Part shown: piece by piece, positions 55,590 to 64,000 of the stretch | How the letters are laid out: every line of letters starts with the position of its first letter | How positions within the stretch are numbered: the stretch's first letter is position 1 | Source: Candidatus Thioglobus sp. | GTDB lineage: Bacteria > Pseudomonadota > Gammaproteobacteria > PS1 > Pseudothioglobaceae | Direction of reading: 5' to 3' | NCBI GenBank assembly: GCA_028228555.1 | Contig: JAOJBP010000002.1 | Location: 62,001 to 126,000, forward strand | Length of the DNA stretch: 64,000 nucleotides | Notes under the pieces: generated by a model | Database searches by the model: none | Seen by the model: only the letters and a program-made list of their open reading frames with translations | Told to the model about the DNA's origin: nothing | Translations under genes and position numbers: made by a program

Positions 55590-56727
55590 ATTTTTTTTGT
55601 TTGGAGTATTCACAGCGATTTTCCATATCTATTCTAAGTAAGATACCAAGAGCAATCAATACAAAAATCATACTAGATCCCCCATAACTAATCAAGGGTA
55701 ATGGAAAGCCTTTGGGAGGGATTAAGCCTAGATTCATCGCGATATTAACACTAAACTGCAATGATAGCCAAGTGCAAATACCAAAGCCAACATAAGAGCT
55801 GTATTTACGTTTTTGTTTTAGTGCACCTTTAGCAATCTTAAAACCTTTAAGCATAATAAAACCAAAGGTAAAAATGACAAATAGCATACCGATAATGCCT
55901 GTTTCTTCACCAATAATAGAAAAAATCATATCGGTATGTGGTTCGGGTAATTTGGTATATTTTTGAATGCCATTACCCAGCCCAACACCAGTCCAATCGC
56001 CTCTGGCAATGCCGATTAAAGCTTGTTTGGTTTGATAAACTTTTTCACTATTATTAACCCATAAGTCTGTTTGCCAAAACTGTGTAAGTCGCTGCCAGCG
56101 AACACCACCATTTAAGCCGTCAACATACAGCCAAACGCCAACTATACTAAGCAAGCCACTACCAACAAAGGTTAGTTGTGCAAGATAAACACCTGCTGCA
56201 AAAAGCATGATAAATGCTGTTAAGGAAATAATGATAGCAGCGCCTAGATCCATTTCTAATAAAATTAATACATCAGCTGAAAAGATAATAATAAGAGTTT
56301 TAATTAAACCCATCCAAGGTTTTTTAACATCCTTTTCTTGCCTAACCAGAAAATCAGCCATGTATAAAATCATGGCAACTTTCATCATTTCAGAGGGTTG
56401 AAATTTAAAAAATACAAAATTAATCCAGCGAGTTGAGCCGTTAACGGTTCTGCCGATAGGTTCAGGCAAAAATACTAATGCCAAGCAAACTAAGGTAAAA
56501 ACAAAAAACCATTTGGCATATTTTTTATAGAAATATAAAGGAATTTTCAAGCAAACAAAAGCCAGAATTAAGCCGAATAAAATATAGATACTTTGCTTGA
56601 AAAAGTAGCTATAGCTATCAAAATGTCCTAATGAGGCAGAAAACGACATAATCCAACCAAACGTCAATAGTACGAGAATAGCAATAGCTAAATGTTTATC
56701 GGGTAATTGTCCAGTTTTTTCAAACAT
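55582..56727 (-). CDS. ftsW: Cell division peptidoglycan polymerase FtsW
   Basis: A SEDS-family protein of 381 residues with ten membrane helices. Signatures: [49 protein letters not shown] and [17 protein letters not shown]. Assigned FtsW rather than RodA from the murG overlap (ftsW-murG is the dcw order); RodA is the other SEDS gene in this window. The rest of the dcw cluster (murD upstream) is missing: the next gene upstream is the divergent ybiT. Confidence 0.95.
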   Translation of the reverse strand: MFEKTGQLPDKHLAIAILVLLTFGWIMSFSASLGHFDSYSYFFKQSIYILFGLILAFVCLKIPLYFYKKYAKWFFVFTLVCLALVFLPEPIGRTVNGSTRWINFVFFKFQPSEMMKVAMILYMADFLVRQEKDVKKPWMGLIKTLIIIFSADVLILLEMDLGAAIIISLTAFIMLFAAGVYLAQLTFVGSGLLSIVGVWLYVDGLNGGVRWQRLTQFWQTDLWVNNSEKVYQTKQALIGIARGDWTGVGLGNGIQKYTKLPEPHTDMIFSIIGEETGIIGMLFVIFTFGFIMLKGFKIAKGALKQKRKYSSYVGFGICTWLSLQFSVNIAMNLGLIPPKGFPLPLISYGGSSMIFVLIALGILLRIDMENRCEYSKQKKYV

Positions 56728-56809
56728 TTAGTGAGTATAGGTGTTAAATTCATAGTTATTTTAACCCTCGAAAGGTGTCTTAATAACTCTAATCAATCCT
56801 ATATTTATC

Positions 56810-56838
56810 TTAGTTTTTTATTTTGATTATGGGATAAT
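56810..56838 (+). promoter_or_regulatory. Possible extended -10 promoter for ybiT
   Basis: TGGGATAAT matches an extended -10 (TGn plus GATAAT), with TTAGTT 17 bases upstream. The same nine-base string is upstream of aceE. Confidence 0.4.
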
Positions 56839-56868
56839 AGTTTCTTTTCAAAAAATAGCCCTATACCT

Positions 56869-58455
56869 ATGATTTCTACTGCCAACATCACCATGCAATT
56901 TGGTGAAAAACCACTTTTTGAAAATATTTCTGTCAAATTTCAAGGCGGAAATCGATACGGCTTGATTGGTGCAAATGGTTGTGGAAAATCAACTTTTATG
57001 AAAATTTTAACGGGTGAATTAAAGCCTAGCAACGGTACAGTGAGTATCAGCGAAGGCGAAAGACTTGGTATTTTGCGTCAGGATCAATTTGCTTATGAAG
57101 ATTTTCGTGTAGTTGATACAGTCATCATGGGTCATGAAAAGCTTTGGGAAGTTAAAAAAGAAAGAGAGCGTATTTATGCCTTGCCTGAAATGAGTGAAGC
57201 TGACGGTACTAAGGTTGCACACCTTGAAATGGAATTTGCAGAAATGGACGGCTATATGGCTGAATCATCAGCCAGTGAATTATTATTAGGTCTAGATATT
57301 CCTGAAGAGCAGCATTATGGCCTAATGAGTGAAATCGCACCTGGTTGGAAAATGCGTATCTTGCTGGCTCAGGCGTTATTCTCTGATCCTGAAATTTTGT
57401 TACTAGATGAGCCAACCAACAACTTAGATATTAATTCAATTAGCTGGTTGGTCAATGTACTCAATGAGCGTAAAGCTACCATGGTTATTATCTCGCATGA
57501 TAGGCACTTCTTAAATGGAGTGTGTACTCATATGTCTGATTTGGACTATGGCGCACTCAATACTTTCCCTGGAAATTACGATCAGTTTATGATGGCTTCA
57601 ACTGCTATTCAGGAAAAAATGCAGTCAGATAATGCTAAAAAAGAGGCGAAAATTAAAGAGCTTAAGCATTTTGTATCACGCTTTTCTTCAAACGCTTCTA
57701 AAGCAAAGCAAGCAACATCTCGCCAAAAACAGCTTGAAAAGATTGAACTTGACGACATTAAACCATCTTCAAGAGTTAGCCCTTATATTTACTTTAATCA
57801 AGAAAATAAGCTTCATAGAAATGTTTTGGAAGTTGAGGGATTAGAAAAAAGCTTTGATGATCTTCACGTATTAAAAGATATTAGCTTTTTATTTGAAGTG
57901 GGTGAGCGTGTAGCTGTTATTGGCCAAAATGGTATCGGTAAAACTACACTATTACGGACCCTAGTTGGTGAAATCAAAGCTGAAAAGGGCAAACTTAAGT
58001 GGAGTGAAAATATCAATATTGGCTATTATGCTCAAGATAATAGTGCTGATTTTAAAGAAGATATGACTGTGCTTGATTGGATGGCCCAATTTAAACAACC
58101 AAAGCAGAATATGCAGGATATGCGTGGCGTACTTGGCAAAATGTTGTTTGGTAAAAACGATATTATTAAAAGTGTTAAATCGCTCTCGGGTGGCGAAAAA
58201 GGCAGAATGTTATTTGGCAAGCTAATGCTACAACAACCAAATGTATTGGTGATGGATGAGCCAACTAACCACTTAGATATGGAGTCCATTGAGGCACTTA
58301 ACCTTGCTTTGGAGAATTATGAGGGTACACTGATCTTTGTCAGTCACGATAGGGAATTTGTATCTTCATTATCGACCAAAGTTGTAGAATTAAAAGAAGA
58401 CGGTATGCATTATTATTCTGGTAATTATGAGGATTACCTAAAGTCACAAAAATAA
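56869..58455 (+). CDS. ybiT: ABC-F ATPase YbiT
   Basis: A soluble protein (528 aa) with two ABC domains and no membrane part. Walker A motifs GANGCGKST and GQNGIGKTT; signature loops APGWKMR (first, degenerate) and LSGGEKGR (second); Walker [12 protein letters not shown] and [11 protein letters not shown]. The linker segment [39 protein letters not shown] is the P-site tRNA interaction motif, very like E. coli YbiT. ABC-F proteins act on stalled ribosomes. yihY follows after 4 bp. Confidence 0.95.
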   Translation: MISTANITMQFGEKPLFENISVKFQGGNRYGLIGANGCGKSTFMKILTGELKPSNGTVSISEGERLGILRQDQFAYEDFRVVDTVIMGHEKLWEVKKERERIYALPEMSEADGTKVAHLEMEFAEMDGYMAESSASELLLGLDIPEEQHYGLMSEIAPGWKMRILLAQALFSDPEILLLDEPTNNLDINSISWLVNVLNERKATMVIISHDRHFLNGVCTHMSDLDYGALNTFPGNYDQFMMASTAIQEKMQSDNAKKEAKIKELKHFVSRFSSNASKAKQATSRQKQLEKIELDDIKPSSRVSPYIYFNQENKLHRNVLEVEGLEKSFDDLHVLKDISFLFEVGERVAVIGQNGIGKTTLLRTLVGEIKAEKGKLKWSENINIGYYAQDNSADFKEDMTVLDWMAQFKQPKQNMQDMRGVLGKMLFGKNDIIKSVKSLSGGEKGRMLFGKLMLQQPNVLVMDEPTNHLDMESIEALNLALENYEGTLIFVSHDREFVSSLSTKVVELKEDGMHYYSGNYEDYLKSQK

Positions 58456-58459
58456 GCCT

Positions 58460-59233
58460 ATGATTAAAGCAGTATTAAGAAGATTTGTAAAGCGTCAAAG
58501 CTTTGATTCGGCTTCCATACTGTCATTTAGTAGCTTATTCGCCCTAGTTCCTGGATTGGCACTAGGATTAAGTGTTTTTTCATTTTCTCCGTATTTTTAC
58601 GATCTACAGCAGTATCTAGAGCAATTTTTGTTTACCCAGCTTCTCCCACAAAATCATGGGGTGGCTAAAGAATATATTCAGCTATTTATCAATCAAGCGC
58701 AATCTTTAAAAGGCATTAGCTCTGGATTTCTAATTTTTGCAGTAATGCTTTTATTATTTGAGGTGGATAAACGTATTAATCTTATTTGGCATGATGTGCA
58801 TCATCGTCATTGGATGAAGGGGCTTATTTCTTATTTATTTGTATTGTTCTTGGGGCCAATATTTTTAGCCGCATCATTATTTTTAAGTTCTTATGTGGTT
58901 GCATCAGATATTTTCAATCAACTACCCATGATTATTTATGCGCCCGTATTTACCCCTCTAATCTTGTCCAGTGTGGGTTTTTCAATTCTGTATTATGCTG
59001 TTCCTTTAGAAAAAGTTAGATACATTAATGCGCTTAAAGCCGGGGTTATTGCAGCTTTACTTCTGGAGTTTATTAAATATGCTATGTTTGTCTACATACA
59101 ATATTTTCCAATTTATGAGCTCATTTATGGCGCTCTCTCTGCATTAGTGTTACTAATGGTTTGGGTTTATTTGGCATGGCTTATTGTTTTATTGGGTGCT
59201 AGTTTTTGCTATTGCTTTGAAAACAAGGTTTAA
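58460..59233 (+). CDS. YihY/virulence factor BrkB family membrane protein
   Basis: A 257-residue inner-membrane protein with about six transmembrane helices. The family pattern is DSASILSFSSLFALVPGLALGLSVFSF at the start, VMLLLFEVDKRINLIWHD in the middle and YFPIYELIYGALSALVLLMVWVYLAWLIVLLGASF at the end. Despite the name, most members are not RNase BN. Function unknown. Co-transcribed with ybiT (4-bp gap). A long perfect inverted repeat follows its stop. Confidence 0.85.
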   Translation: MIKAVLRRFVKRQSFDSASILSFSSLFALVPGLALGLSVFSFSPYFYDLQQYLEQFLFTQLLPQNHGVAKEYIQLFINQAQSLKGISSGFLIFAVMLLLFEVDKRINLIWHDVHHRHWMKGLISYLFVLFLGPIFLAASLFLSSYVVASDIFNQLPMIIYAPVFTPLILSSVGFSILYYAVPLEKVRYINALKAGVIAALLLEFIKYAMFVYIQYFPIYELIYGALSALVLLMVWVYLAWLIVLLGASFCYCFENKV

Positions 59234-59242
59234 AGAGTCATA

Positions 59243-59272
59243 AACTCTTGATAAAATTTTTTATCAAGAGTT
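59243..59272 (+). repeat. Perfect 14-bp inverted repeat between yihY and ribE
   Basis: AACTCTTGATAAAA, two T's, and TTTTATCAAGAGTT form a 30-nt hairpin with no mismatch. No T-run follows on either strand. AGAGT just upstream (59234-59238) can also pair with ACTCT of the first arm, so a competing hairpin is possible. Confidence 0.6.
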
Positions 59273-59327
59273 CCATATCTAACAACTAGCGTAAAATTAG
59301 TAGCCTTTAATATCGTTCACTTTACTT

Positions 59328-59921
59328 ATGTTTACCGGCATCATTCAAGCACTTGGCAGTATTAAAACTAAAGTCGTCCATGATAAGGGCGCTGTGTTTA
59401 GTTTTACCGCAACAAATTTTGATTTTTCCAGTATTGCCATTGGTGACAGCATTGCAGTTAATGGTGTATGTTTAACAGCTGTTGAAGTGGGACCTGATTT
59501 TTTTAAAGCAGATGTGTCTCAAGAGACGCTAAATTGCTCCATTTTTTCTGAGCTGGAACTGGGTGATCATGTTAACCTTGAAAAAGCGCTTAGACTCAAT
59601 CAAGGTATTGACGGGCATTTAGTCAGCGGACATGTTGATGGAACTGCACAGGTTAGTGAGCAATTTAATGAAGGCGAGTCAACACGTTTTAAGATTAGTG
59701 CGCCAGATAATTTGGTAAAATACATCGCTAGAAAAAGCTCTGTATGTATTAATGGTGTCAGTTTGACTGTCAATAGTATTGTTGGCAATATCTTTGATTT
59801 AAATATTGTTCCACATACGCTAAAAGTAACGACTTTGGGTGAATTAAAAACAGGTGATCAAGTCAACCTAGAGGTTGATATTATTGCGCGCCATTTAGAG
59901 CAATTATTAAACAATAAATAA
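59328..59921 (+). CDS. ribE: Riboflavin synthase alpha subunit
   Basis: Riboflavin synthase (197 aa) dismutates two lumazine molecules to riboflavin. Two lumazine-binding barrels: [12 protein letters not shown] with [14 protein letters not shown], then [11 protein letters not shown] with [13 protein letters not shown]. In E. coli this gene is called ribC or ribE. No FMN riboswitch precedes it; the 94-bp spacer holds only the inverted repeat. First gene of ribE-ribBX-ribH-nusB. Confidence 0.95.
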   Translation: MFTGIIQALGSIKTKVVHDKGAVFSFTATNFDFSSIAIGDSIAVNGVCLTAVEVGPDFFKADVSQETLNCSIFSELELGDHVNLEKALRLNQGIDGHLVSGHVDGTAQVSEQFNEGESTRFKISAPDNLVKYIARKSSVCINGVSLTVNSIVGNIFDLNIVPHTLKVTTLGELKTGDQVNLEVDIIARHLEQLLNNK

Positions 59922-59923
59922 TT

Positions 59924-60997
59924 ATGATAAAAGCAACGATTGAAGAAATTTTAGAAGATTACAAACAAGGCAAAATGATCATCCTTATGGATGACGAAGA
60001 TCGTGAAAATGAAGGTGATTTGATTATCCCAGCAGCGACCTGTACCAAAGAAGACATTAACTTTATGGCTACTCATGGCCGTGGCTTGATTTGCTTAACA
60101 CTAACTCAAGAGCGCTGTAAACAGCTCAATTTACCACTAATGGTAGCGCAGAACAATGATGCTAATGGTACAAACTTTACCGTTTCAATAGAAGCGGTAG
60201 AGGGTGTAACAACAGGCATTTCCGCTGCAGATAGAGCTAAAACTATCTTAGACGCTGTTGCGCCAAATGCGACTGCAGATGATATTGTTCAACCAGGCCA
60301 TATCTTTCCTTTAATGGCTCAACCAGGTGGTGTATTAATTCGTGCTGGACATACTGAAGCAGGCTGTGATTTGGCTCGATTGTCTGGGTTTGAGCCCGCT
60401 TCTGTGATTGTTGAAATTCTTAACGAAGATGGTTCTATGGCGCGACGTGATGATTTGGAAATTTTTGCTGAAAAACATGATATTAAATGGGGTACGATCG
60501 AAGATTTGATTTCTTATCGCATTGAAAACGAAAAAACCATTGAGCGCATTAATGAGCGTGAATTTGAAACTGAGTATGGTACATTTAGACTCGTTTCATT
60601 CTTAGATAGTATTTATAATGAAACTCATTTAGCTTTGGTTAAGGGTGAAATTATTGATGGTAAAGAAACTTGTGTCCGTGTTCATATGGAGGATACCTTT
60701 AGAGATGTTTTACAAGAAAGTGTGAGCGGCTTTAGTGTGGACAATGCACTTAAGCATATTTCTAAATCACCAAGTGGTGTTTTTTTACTACTTAGAAAGC
60801 AAAATGATCAGTCTATTTTGCAAAGTATGGATCATAGCTCACGCGTGTGGAATGACGTTAAAACATATGGTGTTGGTGCGCAAATATTATCTGATTTAGG
60901 TGTTAAAAAAATGAGAATCCTGGGTTCACCTGTAAAACTTAATGGCCTGAAAGGATTTGGCTTGGAAGTTACTGAATACGTAGATATTAAAAAATAA
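59924..60997 (+). CDS. ribB: RibBX: DHBP synthase with degenerate GTP cyclohydrolase II domain
   Basis: The N-terminal domain (1-205) is a full 3,4-dihydroxy-2-butanone-4-phosphate synthase: [42 protein letters not shown] and [13 protein letters not shown]. The C-terminal 150 residues have the RibA fold outline ([26 protein letters not shown]) but lack the zinc Cys residues (the usual SECLTGDVFGSLRCDC block reads [11 protein letters not shown]). Such RibBX proteins have no cyclohydrolase activity in other Proteobacteria. The genome must have an active RibA elsewhere. 2 bp after ribE. Confidence 0.9.
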   Translation: MIKATIEEILEDYKQGKMIILMDDEDRENEGDLIIPAATCTKEDINFMATHGRGLICLTLTQERCKQLNLPLMVAQNNDANGTNFTVSIEAVEGVTTGISAADRAKTILDAVAPNATADDIVQPGHIFPLMAQPGGVLIRAGHTEAGCDLARLSGFEPASVIVEILNEDGSMARRDDLEIFAEKHDIKWGTIEDLISYRIENEKTIERINEREFETEYGTFRLVSFLDSIYNETHLALVKGEIIDGKETCVRVHMEDTFRDVLQESVSGFSVDNALKHISKSPSGVFLLLRKQNDQSILQSMDHSSRVWNDVKTYGVGAQILSDLGVKKMRILGSPVKLNGLKGFGLEVTEYVDIKK

Positions 60998-61005
60998 GGG
61001 GTTAG

Positions 61006-61509
61006 ATGGAATTTAAATTTGACAAAAATGCAAATAGCAATTTCTTAAAAGACAGTAAGGTTGCTATTATTGTTGGTTATTTTTACCAAGATATTGGTGA
61101 TAAGCTCTTATCAGCAGCTCAAGAAACACTCGATAAATATGGTATTGATAATAGTAATGTTAATATTTTTTACGCTCCTGGTGCATTTGAAATTCCACTT
61201 TTGGCTAAACGTCTAGCCTCACAACAAGCTAATGGTGCAAATTTATATGATGGCATTGTGACACTTGGTGCTGTTATTAATGGTGAAACTCCTCACTTTG
61301 ATTTTGTTTGCAATGAATGTGCACGTGGAGTAGCAGATGTTTCTTATCAATACGAAGTGCCAACTGCATTTGGTGTACTTACTACCTCTAATATGGAGCA
61401 AACCATAGGTAGAGCGGGAGGCTACAAAGGTAACAAAGGCGAGGAAGCTACTATGGCCATGATTGAAATGCTTTATTTAATGCAACAAGCAAACGCCCAA
61501 CACTTTTAA
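61006..61509 (+). CDS. ribH: 6,7-Dimethyl-8-ribityllumazine synthase
   Basis: Lumazine synthase, 167 residues, assembling as icosahedral or decameric shells. Blocks: FYAPGAFEIPLLAKRL, GIVTLGAVINGETPHFDFVCNECARGV and PTAFGVLTTSNMEQTIGRAGGYKGNKGEEA. The usual GVITxDTxEQAxxRA is TTSNMEQTIGRAG, a variant with Asn for Asp. Follows ribBX by 8 bp and precedes nusB by 2 bp. Confidence 0.95.
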   Translation: MEFKFDKNANSNFLKDSKVAIIVGYFYQDIGDKLLSAAQETLDKYGIDNSNVNIFYAPGAFEIPLLAKRLASQQANGANLYDGIVTLGAVINGETPHFDFVCNECARGVADVSYQYEVPTAFGVLTTSNMEQTIGRAGGYKGNKGEEATMAMIEMLYLMQQANAQHF

Positions 61510-61511
61510 TT

Positions 61512-61937
61512 ATGGCTTTTAAAACTTCAAAACAGCGCTCACGTGAGCGAGTTGTTCAAGCTTTATATCAATATCTGGTATCAGGTGGTGAAGTGTTGCA
61601 AATTGAGCAGCATTTCTTAAATCAAAAAGAGGGAAAAATTTCTAAAGCTTTTTTCTCAAATCTATTTATTAATATTCTTAAAAATAGAACTGAGTTAGAC
61701 TCGCTAATTGCACCAACTATCTCCAGAGAAACTGACGAGCTTGGCTCTGTGGAGCATGCCATACTCTACTTAGGTGCATATGAGTTACAAAACTCAATTG
61801 AAGTGCCCTACAAAGTAGTAATTAATGAAGCTCTTGAAATTGCTAAACTTTATGGCGCAGAAGGTGCCTTTAAGCTGATTAATTCCTCATTAGATCAATT
61901 GGCTAAAGAACTTCGTAGTATCGAAGTTAACGCTTAA
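61512..61937 (+). CDS. nusB: Transcription antitermination protein NusB
   Basis: A 141-residue helical RNA-binding protein acting with NusE (S10) in rRNA antitermination. RSRERVVQALYQYLVSG is the N-terminal boxA-binding helix, and EHAILYLGAYELQNSIEVPYKVVINEALEIAKLYGAEGAFKLINSSLDQLAKEL is the family core. ribH-nusB is the common order; thiL does not follow. Confidence 0.95.
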   Translation: MAFKTSKQRSRERVVQALYQYLVSGGEVLQIEQHFLNQKEGKISKAFFSNLFINILKNRTELDSLIAPTISRETDELGSVEHAILYLGAYELQNSIEVPYKVVINEALEIAKLYGAEGAFKLINSSLDQLAKELRSIEVNA

Positions 61938-61979
61938 CCTCTTAAAACTATTATTTTTTGACAAAAATAAACGTATAGT

Positions 61980-62216
61980 ATGAGTGCTAAAATTGTAAAA
62001 AATCCTCTAGATAAGCTTCCAGAGATTCTTAAGAAAAGATTAAATAAAAATCTATGTGTTTGCAACGAAGTCAAAAAAATTGATATTATCAAAGCAATCG
62101 CTAAAGGTGCAAATACAATAATGAAAGTTAGAGATCAAACCTATGCAACAGGTGGTAATGGTTGCTGTACTCGTCAGGTGGAGCGATTAATTGAATGTAT
62201 TCACTCAACAGAATAA
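61980..62216 (+). CDS. BFD-like [2Fe-2S] protein with an unusual Cys-Cys motif
   Basis: A 78-residue protein of the BFD/NifU-like (2Fe-2S)-binding group: LCVCNEVKKIDIIKAIAKGANTIMKVRDQT is the fold signature, with Cys26 and Cys28 as CxC. The second half, normally CGxC, reads GNGCCTRQVERL, with adjacent Cys62 and Cys63. The cluster ligands are therefore Cys26, 28, 62 or 63, and one more position not visible. Function unknown; candidate ferredoxin-like or repressor-associated protein. Upstream TTGACA is seen but no -10. ytoQ follows at 34 bp. Confidence 0.72.
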   Translation: MSAKIVKNPLDKLPEILKKRLNKNLCVCNEVKKIDIIKAIAKGANTIMKVRDQTYATGGNGCCTRQVERLIECIHSTE

Positions 62217-62250
62217 TTAACTTAATAAACACTTATATGGGGCAATAAAA

Positions 62251-62691
62251 ATGAAATTAAGCGTATACCTTTCCGGTGAAATACATACTGATTGGAGGCA
62301 AAATATTATTGAAAGTTGCGCACAGAAAAATCTCAATATCTCTTTTTCATCTGCTGTGACTAATCATGAGGCGAGCGATAGTGCGGGTGATTTGTTAGGC
62401 GAGGAAGACAATCAATTTTGGAGAGACCATAAATCTGCAAAAATCAATGCAATAAGGACTAAAACTTTGATTGGAAATTGTGATGTAGCTATTATTCGTT
62501 TTGGAGAAAAATTTAAGCAATGGAATGCAGCTTTTGATGCCGGCTATTGTGCTGCTTTAGGTACGCCATACATCACACTTCATGATGAAGATATTAATCA
62601 CCCTCTTAAGGAGGTAGATGCGGCAGCTTTTGGCTGCGCATCAACACCAGAGCAAATAGCCGACATTCTAAAATATGTCAGCACTAAGTAA
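62251..62691 (+). CDS. ytoQ: YtoQ family protein
   Basis: A 146-residue protein that matches the YtoQ family along its length: VYLSGEIHTDWRQNIIE, SSAVTNHEASDSAGD, EEDNQFWRDHKSAKINAIRTKTLI, VAIIRFGEKFKQWNAAFDAGYCAALGTPYITLHDE and HPLKEVDAAAFG. The fold resembles nucleoside 2-deoxyribosyltransferase proteins, with the E-x-W-x-x-AFDAGY block. Its substrate is not known. Convergent with metH; the gap shows no clear terminator. Confidence 0.85.
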   Translation: MKLSVYLSGEIHTDWRQNIIESCAQKNLNISFSSAVTNHEASDSAGDLLGEEDNQFWRDHKSAKINAIRTKTLIGNCDVAIIRFGEKFKQWNAAFDAGYCAALGTPYITLHDEDINHPLKEVDAAAFGCASTPEQIADILKYVSTK

Positions 62692-62722
62692 TCAGTTTCA
62701 GTGAGAGATAGACGATAAGATA

Positions 62723-64000
62723 TTAGTCTAAATTAGGTGATAACAATCTTTCTGCATCTTCAAGTGAAACGCCTTTACGAGTGGCATAATCTTGAACTTG
62801 TTGTTGATTGATTTTTGCCACACCAAAATATCTAGCATCTTCGTTAGCAAAGTACCAGCCACTAACACTAGCTGTTGGTAGCATGGCGTAAGAGCTGGTG
62901 AGAGCCATACCGGTATTTTTTTCAACATCTAGCAAATCCCATAGCTTGACTTTTTCGCTATGCTCAGGGCATGATGGGTAGCCTGGAGCAGGGCGGATGC
63001 CGCGGTATTTCTCTTCAATTAGCTTGTCATTATTAAAGTCTTCTGCACTATAGCCCCATATTTCTGTGCGTAATTTATAGTGCATCATTTCAGTAAAAGC
63101 TTCAGCAAAACGGTCAGCCACAGCCTTGATCATAATTGAATTGTAATCGTCATGATCAGCCTCAAAAGCTGTTACTAATGGTTCAATATTGATACCAGCT
63201 GTAACTGCGAAGGCACCCATGTAATCTTGCACACCACTTTCTTTAGGAGCGATGAAATCACTCAAACAAAAGTTAGGGGTGTTGCCTTTTTTATCAAGCT
63301 GTTGACGCAGATGGTTAAGTGTCATGAAGACCTCGCCATTTTCATCGCTTAGCTCAATATCCTCATTAACACTATTTGCCGGGAAAATACCGACGACAGC
63401 ATTAGCCTGTAATAATCTCTCATCGATAACTTTTTTGAACATGGCTTTAGCATCTTTAAATAAGGCGGATGCTGATTCACCCACTACTTCATCAGTGAGA
63501 ATATCGGGAAATTTGCCTGCAAGCTCCCAAGTGCGGAAGAATGGCACCCAATCAATAAATTTAAAAATTTCGTTTAGATCATAATCTTTAAACACTTGAA
63601 TACCGAGTTTTTTAGGCTTGGTAATGTTGTTAAATTTAATACTTGGTTTGTTTTTTCTAGCTGCTTCTAGGCTAATGAGTTTATTTTTGCCTTTATTTGC
63701 ACGTCTAACTCTGACTTTTTCATATTCTTCTTTAGTGTTACTAACCAAAGCGGGCTTTAATTTTTCAGATAATAATGATGTTGCAACACCAACTGCTTTG
63801 GAGGCATCCTTAACATAAAACACACCCTTGTCATATTGTGGCTCAATCTTAACAGCTGTGTGCGCAATTGAAGTCGTAGCGCCACCAATCATTAAGGGTA
63901 ACTCAAAGCCTTGACGTGTCATTTCTTTGGCAACAGAGACCATTTCGTCAAGTGAAGGGGTTATCAAGCCAGAAAGACCAATAATATCAACATTTTCTTT
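62723..64000 (-). CDS. metH: Cobalamin-dependent methionine synthase, C-terminal part (truncated by window end)
   Basis: The frame is open to the last base of the window, so the N-terminal two-thirds lie outside. The visible 425 residues start in the cobalamin-binding domain (VDIIGLSGLITPSLDEMV; PLMIGGATTSIAHTAVKI) and include the whole AdoMet reactivation domain, with YRGIRPAPGYPSCPEHSEKVKLWDLLDVEKNTGMALTSSYAMLPTASVSGWYFAN. Domain order matches E. coli MetH. It methylates homocysteine using methyl-B12, so the organism needs cobalamin. Any B12 riboswitch would be upstream and outside the window. Confidence 0.96.
   Translation of the reverse strand, partial: KENVDIIGLSGLITPSLDEMVSVAKEMTRQGFELPLMIGGATTSIAHTAVKIEPQYDKGVFYVKDASKAVGVATSLLSEKLKPALVSNTKEEYEKVRVRRANKGKNKLISLEAARKNKPSIKFNNITKPKKLGIQVFKDYDLNEIFKFIDWVPFFRTWELAGKFPDILTDEVVGESASALFKDAKAMFKKVIDERLLQANAVVGIFPANSVNEDIELSDENGEVFMTLNHLRQQLDKKGNTPNFCLSDFIAPKESGVQDYMGAFAVTAGINIEPLVTAFEADHDDYNSIMIKAVADRFAEAFTEMMHYKLRTEIWGYSAEDFNNDKLIEEKYRGIRPAPGYPSCPEHSEKVKLWDLLDVEKNTGMALTSSYAMLPTASVSGWYFANEDARYFGVAKINQQQVQDYATRKGVSLEDAERLLSPNLD

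Noticed and set aside
59234..59327. FMN riboswitch upstream of ribE
   Set aside because: The 94-bp spacer is too short and has none of the conserved FMN-element blocks; only the inverted repeat is present.

Overview
The window is a stretch of ordinary, densely packed bacterial chromosome, about 71 protein genes plus one small SRP RNA, with no insertion sequence, prophage, CRISPR array or tRNA gene that I could see. It is AT-rich (hand-counted coding samples are near 37% G+C). The gene set is gammaproteobacterial: homodimeric AceE, RseC, YcfD, YbiT, RibBX, HopJ-like, YciK and an SH3-domain protein of the YgiM type. The compact layout, low G+C and mix of genes most resemble the SUP05/Thioglobus group of marine sulfur oxidisers and their symbionts. 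That placement is an inference from protein recognition only; no 16S rRNA gene is present.

Layout. 1-10 kb: MgtE tail (cut by the window start), an RluA-type pseudouridine synthase, phosphomannomutase, RseC, AceE without AceF/Lpd, a HopJ-like protein, a DMT exporter and the ribosomal oxygenase YcfD, then a small accessory patch with a G+C-richer 2OG-Fe(II) oxygenase and a DUF3050 protein. 10.5-19.7 kb: guaB/SH3 protein/valS, a GIY-YIG plus Rof-like pair, a methyltransferase, gloA, then recR/ybaB/dnaX with the SRP RNA upstream. 19.9-26.9 kb: a LysE exporter and a long minus-strand cell-wall run in transcription order Mth938-like, rodA, mltB, dacA, D-amino acid aminotransferase, amgK, murU. 26.9-36.7 kb: Sel1 protein, gltX, glnD, trxA, rho, lptF, queF, pcnB, SDR. 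36.7-42.7 kb: xseB, ispA, the yceD-rpmF-plsX-fabH lipid/ribosome operon, an orphan TolC-like protein and plsC. 42.8-51.5 kb: mupP-rmuC-yciK, suhB, trmJ, htpG, xerC, tsaC, hemF, tusA. 51.6-64 kb: glnA, bioB, a small exported protein, murG/ftsW, ybiT, yihY, ribE-ribBX-ribH-nusB, a BFD-like iron-sulfur protein, ytoQ and the C-terminal third of metH (cut by the window end).

How the genes work together. Three separate pieces (AmgK, MurU, MupP) make up the cytoplasmic MurNAc-to-UDP-MurNAc recycling route first described in Pseudomonas. AmgK and MurU sit directly behind cell-wall elongation and trimming enzymes (RodA, MltB, DacA); MurG and FtsW lie elsewhere. GlnD and GlnA are two ends of the nitrogen control circuit. 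PlsX, FabH and PlsC feed phospholipid synthesis. RibE, the RibBX protein and RibH make riboflavin, but the GTP cyclohydrolase half of RibBX has lost its zinc cysteines.

The most interesting signals are a run of nine A's in dnaX placed so that either direction of slippage stops within seven codons at the end of domain III, the patch of three predicted non-haem iron oxygenases at 7.6-10.5 kb, the cell-wall recycling arrangement, and several perfect inverted repeats next to start codons or between genes (lptF, rho, yihY/ribE). I did not find a defence system or a clearly new multi-gene system.
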